Assembly: GCA_900239685.1 (NCBI GenBank)
Contig: OENT01000051.1
Coordinates: 124,001 to 188,000 of the forward strand
DNA: 64,000 bases
Source of the DNA: Rotaria macrura
Lineage: Eukaryota > Rotifera > Eurotatoria > Philodinida > Philodinidae
Direction of reading: 5' to 3'
The notes under the pieces: model-generated
Databases searched by the model: none
Seen by the model: only the letters and a program-made list of their open reading frames with translations
Told to the model about the DNA's origin: nothing
Shown: positions 62,629 through 64,000 of the stretch, one piece after another
Layout of the letters: each line of letters starts with the position of its first letter
How positions within the stretch are numbered: the stretch's first letter is position 1
Position numbers and translations under genes: made by a program

Positions 62629-64000
62629 GTTATGTTCCTTTTCTTTTGGATTCGGTCACTGTTGATCGTAAATGAAATGACTAGCTTGAGAAAAGTGATT
62701 TTAAAAGATTAATAGGATTTTTTAAGACTTCGTCTATATTATCAAGTTCAAATAGTTTTTACTTAAACTAGAAAATTATTTAATAATAATTAAAAACAAC
62801 GTGTAAGTCTTGAGACTTCACTGAAACAAGATCCTGTAGTAGATAAGTAAATCATTTTTTATTGATCATGTAAAGATTCTATCAGGAATGCTAGATACGC
62901 ATTAGAAGTGCATTAATTCATGCTAATTGCAATACTTTTCCATTAGAGTTTAAAATATTAATTCAATCGTTTTGCATTAACACTATGTGCTAGTACTTAC
63001 CATAATTACCTGTACTTTTCTTAAAGTTATATCAATTTAGTTGAATTCTCTTTATTGTACTTATAACTATTAGAAAAAAACTAATGCACATATGGAAGAC
63101 ATAGAATTAAAGTAAAGTGAGTTTGAACATTACCTAATAACATAGGAGAAATCGCAAAAAAACACTAGCTATTTTGCTTCAGAATAAATTGCAACTGTGC
63201 TTGCTAAGAAGAGTTCGTAACTGGATGATCTACATTGGAACGATTTTTACTGGTCTAAATTATTTGCTTTTATGCTTCTATTACACAGGCTTATCCAACA
63301 CTCTTATTAGTTTGAATTGTGTGATGTTATTTATATTTTATGAATTTGGTAATTTGGGTCAGCCCATATAAAACAATGTTCCAGTTTAAGGATGGATCAA
63401 TACTATCGATGCAACATTCAGTCGCCGGTAGATCGGTAATCACCAGCAAACTGGCTGCTACCGATCAAATGGTCGAAATAGTGGAACTGCCGGCTTAATC
63501 TACTCAGACTGCTTTCAGTTCCATTTTCGATGAAAAAACCTAAGAAAATTCGTCCAATCAGAATCTGATATTAGAACTAAATTGATATATCTAGTAAATA
63601 CCCAACGTAATTCTGATAGACATTAGAATGATGCTAATGCTAAATTAATAATAATGCAAAAGTGTTACATTTTTTAATCTTAACAATGCAGGACGATGAT
63701 TACAGAGGTTGGTGTCATGAATTTCTAGCCACAACCCGCATGAAAGACATCGTTTCCAATCGGAAATCGCTGAAAAATTAAACAAGAATCGCGTAGTCAT
63801 ATTCTGTTATCGGATTTGTCTGGTATCTGTTAGTTCTCGACGAAACCGAATAGGTCTGCCCACCGGATCCATTCACTGGATTCCTGGTTCCAATGTCCTA
63901 GCATTTTTCTTCACGAACCGATCTATAGTTCTCGACTTTGGAGGAAAGTGTTGGTATTTTCTTAACACTAATACTAAGCTAACAATCCATAATTATACAA
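62629..64000. other. Region upstream of the F-box gene
   Basis: Would contain the F-box promoter. No supported gene. A GC-richer hairpin-like patch lies at about 63420-63470 (gatcggtaatcaccagc ... ggctgctaccgatc). Confidence 0.45.

Noticed and set aside
1-64000. Search for tRNA genes, rRNA, CRISPR-like arrays and telomeric repeats
   Set aside because: No cloverleaf with intact A and B boxes, no regularly spaced repeats and no telomere-type tracts were recognised by eye; a covariance-model scan would be needed to exclude small RNAs.

Overview
The window looks like nuclear DNA of a small ciliated animal, most likely a bdelloid rotifer. That assignment is an inference. The DNA is AT-rich, with many genes split by very short (about 50-90 nt) GT-AG introns. 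It carries metazoan signalling and cilium genes, single-exon enzyme genes of bacterial or fungal type sitting among intron-rich genes, and F-box and NHL-repeat proteins of a kind I associate with bdelloid genomes. No tRNA, rRNA, CRISPR or operon-like organisation was seen.

Layout. 1-12195 (+) is most of a phospholipase C-epsilon gene, cut by the left edge. Its upstream exons encode a talin-like FERM F2-F3 module fused in the same reading frame to the RasGEF (CDC25) domain; this is the most unusual gene here. 14757-16605 (-) is SPEF1/CLAMP (ciliary microtubule protein). It is divergent from 17233-25984 (+), a large low-complexity protein I cannot name. 27195-28527 (-) is mitochondrial 3-hydroxyisobutyrate dehydrogenase and 28711-29798 (-) is LRRC59. 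32121-33290 (-) is an intronless class A FAD monooxygenase, a horizontal-transfer candidate. 40950-43172 (+) is arfaptin, 43520-44176 (+) an intronless DUF218/YdcF-like protein, and 45283-47942 (-) IFT54/TRAF3IP1. 49150-49765 (+) is a decayed NHL-repeat pseudogene broken by a small hAT-like element with a clear target duplication. 50959-62628 (-) is an intact nine-exon F-box protein whose introns (up to 4.2 kb) are swollen by inverted-repeat elements.

The stretch from about 38 to 58 kb is rich in long inverted-repeat (foldback-like) elements. I count eight structures: 37989-39092, 39474-40053, 48634-49013, 49477-49633, 50041-50695, 52406-53881, 55795-56393 and 57240-57905. The 52.4 kb element has almost identical arms of about 270 bp, so it is probably recent. 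The 50.0 kb element surrounds a cysteine-rich reading frame.

Functionally, the host genes cover phosphoinositide/Ras signalling (PLC-epsilon), Arf/Golgi membrane shape (arfaptin), cilium assembly and motility (IFT54, SPEF1), ER ribosome binding (LRRC59) and valine breakdown (HIBADH). They do not form a pathway; the common theme is a gene-dense animal locus beside a transposon-rich stretch. All gene calls rest on reading the translated sequence and recalled family motifs; no database search was run.
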